A stretch of 10,553 nt of DNA, from contig UZAN01049017.1 of the NCBI GenBank assembly GCA_900618425.1, positions 1 to 10,553 on the forward strand. Reading direction: 5' to 3'. The notes under the pieces were generated by a model. That model searched no databases and was not told where the DNA came from. It saw only the letters and a program-made list of their open reading frames with translations. Made by a program: the position numbers and the translations under genes. This stretch comes from Echinostoma caproni. Lineage: Eukaryota > Platyhelminthes > Trematoda > Plagiorchiida > Echinostomatidae. This document shows, piece by piece, positions 7,991 through 10,553 of the stretch (position 1 is its first letter; each line of letters starts with the position of its first letter).

Positions 7991-8455
7991 GAAAATGCAC
8001 GAACGCCATTGTTTAAGACACCCAGCCATGTCACTCAGTGTCTCTAACCATCGGGTACGACCATCCCGAGGTCCCCATCCAAGGAGCCTAACGGGACCTA
8101 TGGGACCCAGACTCCTGGTTAGGCTCTTCAGACCCTTATGTCAGGTCTTCGTTTGAACGCCCTTTGCCTTTTTCCAAACGCCACCTGCCTCAATAAACAT
8201 CGCACGCCGTGACAACCAATTTGATGACATGCGTAGCACGTGTCCCAACCAGCGTAATCTATGGAGGTTGACTACATGCTCCAGTGGACGACCTCGATCA
8301 CCTAAGGCTCTACGTCTAACCTCAGCATTGCTCGCCCAGCTGCCCCACCAGGCTTGTGTGATGCGACATAGACAGCGCTGTTCGAACACCGACAATCTAT
8401 TTTTATCCTGTTCCCATAATGGCCAAGTCTCTGCACTGTAGAACCACAGACGGTC
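7991..8455 (-). pseudogene. C-terminal region of an RTE-like polyprotein (copy B)
   Basis: The minus strand reads, in one frame, SAETWPLWEQD, RLSVFEQRCLCRITQAWW, SNAEVRRRALG, VVNLHRLRWLGHVLRM, NWLSRRAMF, VWKKAKGVQTKT, a TGA at 8141-8143, then LKSLTRSLGPIGPVRLLGW, GPRD, RWLETLSDMA and KQWRSC. The TGA replaces the Trp expected after QTKT. A one- or two-base loss near 8438 separates this frame from the preceding VRSVVL-like word, beyond which similarity ends. No RT or endonuclease motif is present. It is better preserved than copies A and C, with one stop and no internal indel over about 150 codons, so it may be the youngest of the three tails. Confidence 0.87.
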
Positions 8456-8750
8456 GGATTGAGCACACGGAAGGTAGATTCGTTAGCCAGCTGATTGTGG
8501 TATGAAAAAGAAAGGTTTCTAATTAACGAGAAACCTGGGACTTGTGGACATTTATATGCTGAAGAGATTGCGTTCCGCCCATAAGGAAAGAGACGGGTGA
8601 GATGACACCAAGTCATCATCGTTACAGCATCAATGGATGTAAGTAGAGTGTCAGTCTTTATACTCCAGAGTTGGTAGGTTTTGATCCGAGTAGATTATTG
8701 TAGATAAAAAAAGAGAAAACGTCCTAGAAAAGATAGATGAGAGACACCTG
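8456..8750. other. Spacer with nothing recognised
   Basis: A minus-strand frame is open here, but its words do not continue the retrotransposon domain upstream of copy B. No repeat, RNA gene or start context was identified. Confidence 0.5.
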
Positions 8751-9014
8751 ATGCCACTGAATTCGGTTCACTTAGTGCCCCTACGCCTCGCGGTTGAGGG
8801 ACGGTTGGAAAGGATGAGGTCCAGTCAAGTCACGTCAAGTCAGGTTTCTAGGACGAAAAACAGGCTTGCGCCCAAAGTGCGTCAAGGCTCTTACACCAGG
8901 AAGATTTGGGATCATCTCTGGTGCTGTGGAGTGAAAATTATTACAAAGGTTGGGAGAGGACTCGTGATTCCATATACCCACAACTATTGTATAAGTGGGA
9001 CATGTGAAACCTGA
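8751..9014 (+). repeat. Repeat-like GC-richer block, identity unknown
   Basis: The block stands out from its AT-rich surroundings. It holds two perfect copies of GTCAAGTCA one base apart (8824-8832, 8834-8842) and an imperfect hairpin CTTGCGC / GCGTCAAG at 8865-8886. The word GCCTCGCGGTT near 8785 recurs at 6280-6290, in both places following TAGTGC, with a spacing of six bases here and none there. An 87-codon frame is open, but it ends without domain words and is not convincing as a gene. I looked for a hammerhead ribozyme core, which some trematode repeats carry: a GGACGAAAA stretch is present at 8851-8859, but the CTGATGAG half is not. The best guess is a fragment of a short interspersed or UTR-derived repeat. 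Confidence 0.35.
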
Positions 9015-10061
9015 TCGAGGGCCTCAACCAAATTGTTATAAACAGTGAACGGGACTAAACCATTGTCATATATTGGTCAATCTACACATGACAATCAACA
9101 TTATAAGGATGTGAGGCCTACCAGATATATTGGAAATGGAAAAGTAAATCTTTGCCTCTGATGCGTCCCAACGTAGCCTCCTGTATAACGCCCTCAATAA
9201 TATTCCTCGGGAACTTGGTTGGGGATATAAGGCAACACAGTTCAGTTCAGGCAACACATTACGGGAGAATGCTGCAACCTTTCAATAGAATGAGGGGAAT
9301 TGTGTCCTTTCAGCAATAATTCTTTACTGAAGCGGTCCTTAATCTACATGTATAAGCCGGAACCCAAAAATATCAGTCTGAAACAGCTGTTACTAAATCA
9401 AGACTACTGTTGCGTAAGCTGGTAATTAGGCAACATGCAGGTTTGAATAGGCCAAAGTCAGCAAATTAAAGAGTTATATGACGTACTTCTTTCGTACAAA
9501 GAACAAAACGCTAAAAATAAGGCTCACCAGCATCTTACACATACCCGCTAGCAATTATTGTTAGTCTGTTGGTTGGTCTATGTATAACAGCAACCAGACT
9601 GCACCGTGATAAAGTTAATCATCCAAAAAACATACAAGTCATCAGTGCAGCTGAGTGCCAATTACTTTTCAGTGGCATTACATTCGATCAACATTAATGT
9701 ACCCAGTTAATTATAAAAAAATGTGTCGTTTGAAAATTTCACCATCAAAAAAGCAGTCGTGCACATAAACACAGGTCAATGATATAACTGTATGCCACAT
9801 AACTTACTGCTGACGATTCTCTCAACGGTAGGAAGCTTCTGATCCGTCTTCATCGCCTTTTAGAAACGACAACACGGACGGTCGAACAATAACCTATCCT
9901 CCGGCTTTGTACCGACCTTCAAATTAAGTTCGATAAACAAAGAGTGCATTTAGTTAAAGTCGGTTCACAGGACGTACCGGTCCCGTGCCATTTTGTCCAG
10001 CTTCTTGCACTGATTGGTTCAGTAGATCCCCTGGTGCTACGACAACAGAAAGGTCAATTAA
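9015..10061. other. AT-rich DNA with no recognised gene
   Basis: No family words on either strand. The minus-strand frame at 9066-9257 is short and featureless. The segment ends where the CR1-like RT fragment begins. Confidence 0.55.
9563..9600. repeat. Imperfect inverted repeat
   Basis: AGTCTG and GTTG on the left (9563-9575, with a three-base bulge) pair with CAACCAGACT (9591-9600), leaving a 15-base loop. There is no adjacent gene and no other copy. It is probably incidental. Confidence 0.3.
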
Positions 10062-10553
10062 ACTCACGATTTGGTATTGGGCGAGCAACATGGCTTTGTT
10101 AAGGGGAATTCGTGTTTGACGAACCTACAAGCATTTCTTGAGGAGGTGACGGATGGGATGGATAGAGGGCATAGAGTCGAAGTATGCTATGTATGAGCAG
10201 CAGTGTGCAGTGGAGTCCCCCAGAAATCGGTATTAGTGTCGCTACTTTTCATCAACGATCTGCCCCAATGACTGGTAGGGCCGTGTTTTGTGTTTGCGGA
10301 TGATGTTAAGTTAGTTAAGGACCCCACCTCAGCGCAAACGCAACAAGACGTAGATTGTCTGCAAAAGTGGGCGATGGAATGGGAGCTTCCACCAAACACC
10401 AATAAGCGCAGAAAACTTCTATTCCAGGGAGACCGGCCGCCATCAAATAACAGGCTACAGAACCTGGATAACCCTCAGGAAATAACCCAAACAGAGCAGA
10501 TGAGGCATCTGGGAGTGCTCATACACGAGACCTACAAACCAACCAAGCAGTGC
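10062..10553 (+). mobile_element. CR1-like non-LTR retrotransposon fragment, continues past the window
   Basis: This is a plus-strand remnant of a second retrotransposon clade, recognised by RT motifs that differ from those of the RTE-like copies. It starts abruptly near 10062 and is still coding at the window edge, so its 3' part lies outside. Assignment to CR1 (SR1-like in trematodes) rests on the QHGF, SGVPQ, NDLP, FADD and LGVLI pattern. A jockey-type relative is the alternative. Confidence 0.85.
10062..10553 (+). pseudogene. CR1-like reverse transcriptase, internally deleted and partial
   Basis: The enzyme would copy element RNA at a nicked target. One frame reads GEQHGF (10080-10097), SCLTNLQAFLEEVTDGMD, HRVEVCY (ending 10190), a TGA at 10194, SGVPQKSVL (10209-10235), LLFINDLP, a TGA at 10269, CFVFADDVKL (active-site box FADD at 10293-10304), LQKWAMEWELPPNTNK and MRHLGVLIHETYKPTKQC, open to the edge. 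Between VEVCY and SGVPQ, relatives have roughly 70-90 residues, including motif A with the first catalytic Asp (the FSKAFD type). Only a few codons remain here, and the frame is kept. LLF is followed directly by INDLP, so two or three residues are missing there too. The QGS of motif B reads QKS. Confidence 0.88.

Larger units (their letters stand above)
7821..8455 (-). mobile_element. RTE-like non-LTR retrotransposon, 5'-truncated 3' end (copy B)
   Basis: This second minus-strand tail belongs to the same subfamily as copy A. It begins near 8455 within the VLLYGSETW region of the C-terminal domain and ends near 7821 in GAAACTGGAT (minus strand), the terminal word also found in copy C at 875-884. 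Only the C-terminal region and 3' UTR remain. Severe 5' truncation is the usual outcome of target-primed reverse transcription in non-LTR elements. No target-site duplication was evident at the ends. Confidence 0.85.

Noticed and set aside
8818..8862. Possible hammerhead ribozyme (GGACGAAAA), as found in some trematode repeats
   Set aside because: The CTGATGAG half of the catalytic core is missing nearby on either strand, and no three-stem arrangement could be drawn.
1..10553. A multi-gene functional system such as a defence island, operon or gene cluster
   Set aside because: The only recognisable coding content is decayed non-LTR retrotransposon sequence. Nothing indicates co-regulated genes, phage or plasmid content, or CRISPR repeats.

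Overview
The window looks like intergenic or intronic DNA of a flatworm, most likely a digenean trematode. This is inferred from the families of its decayed non-LTR retrotransposons, whose protein words match RTE-like (SR2-type) and CR1-like (SR1-type) elements that I know from trematode genomes. I see no host gene, no intact open reading frame of recognisable function, no RNA gene and no CRISPR array. Two ambiguous bases (1091 and 6098) indicate a draft assembly.

Layout. (1) About 32-884, plus strand: the 3' part of an RTE-like element (C-terminal region after the RT domain, then 3' UTR), in one unbroken frame with seven substitution-type stops. (2) 1108-1614, plus strand: an unidentified, mostly open frame with two internal stops. 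(3) 1618-2624: AT-rich DNA with nothing recognised. (4) 2625-5684: two parts of an RTE-like element meeting head to head. The 3' part (RT box region, C-terminal region, 3' UTR) lies on the minus strand at 2625-3698. The 5' part (leader, APE endonuclease, linker, start of RT) lies on the plus strand at 3699-5684. The order and orientation fit a single insertion inverted by twin priming, with most of the RT core missing. (5) 5685-7820: AT-rich DNA with only weak signals. (6) 7821-8455, minus strand: a second 5'-truncated 3' end closely related to the one at 2625. (7) 8751-9014: a GC-richer, repeat-like block of unknown identity. (8) 9015-10061: AT-rich DNA, nothing recognised. (9) 10062-10553, plus strand, running off the window: an RT fragment of a different clade (CR1-like) with QHGF, SGVPQ and FADD motifs and an internal deletion.

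None of these pieces can work as it stands. Each is broken by stops, frameshifts, truncation or loss of catalytic residues. The interest lies in the architecture: an inverted composite insertion, a shared 3' terminus that defines the element's end, two RTE-like lineages and one CR1-like lineage in 10.5 kb, and two unexplained blocks (1108-1614 and 8751-9014).
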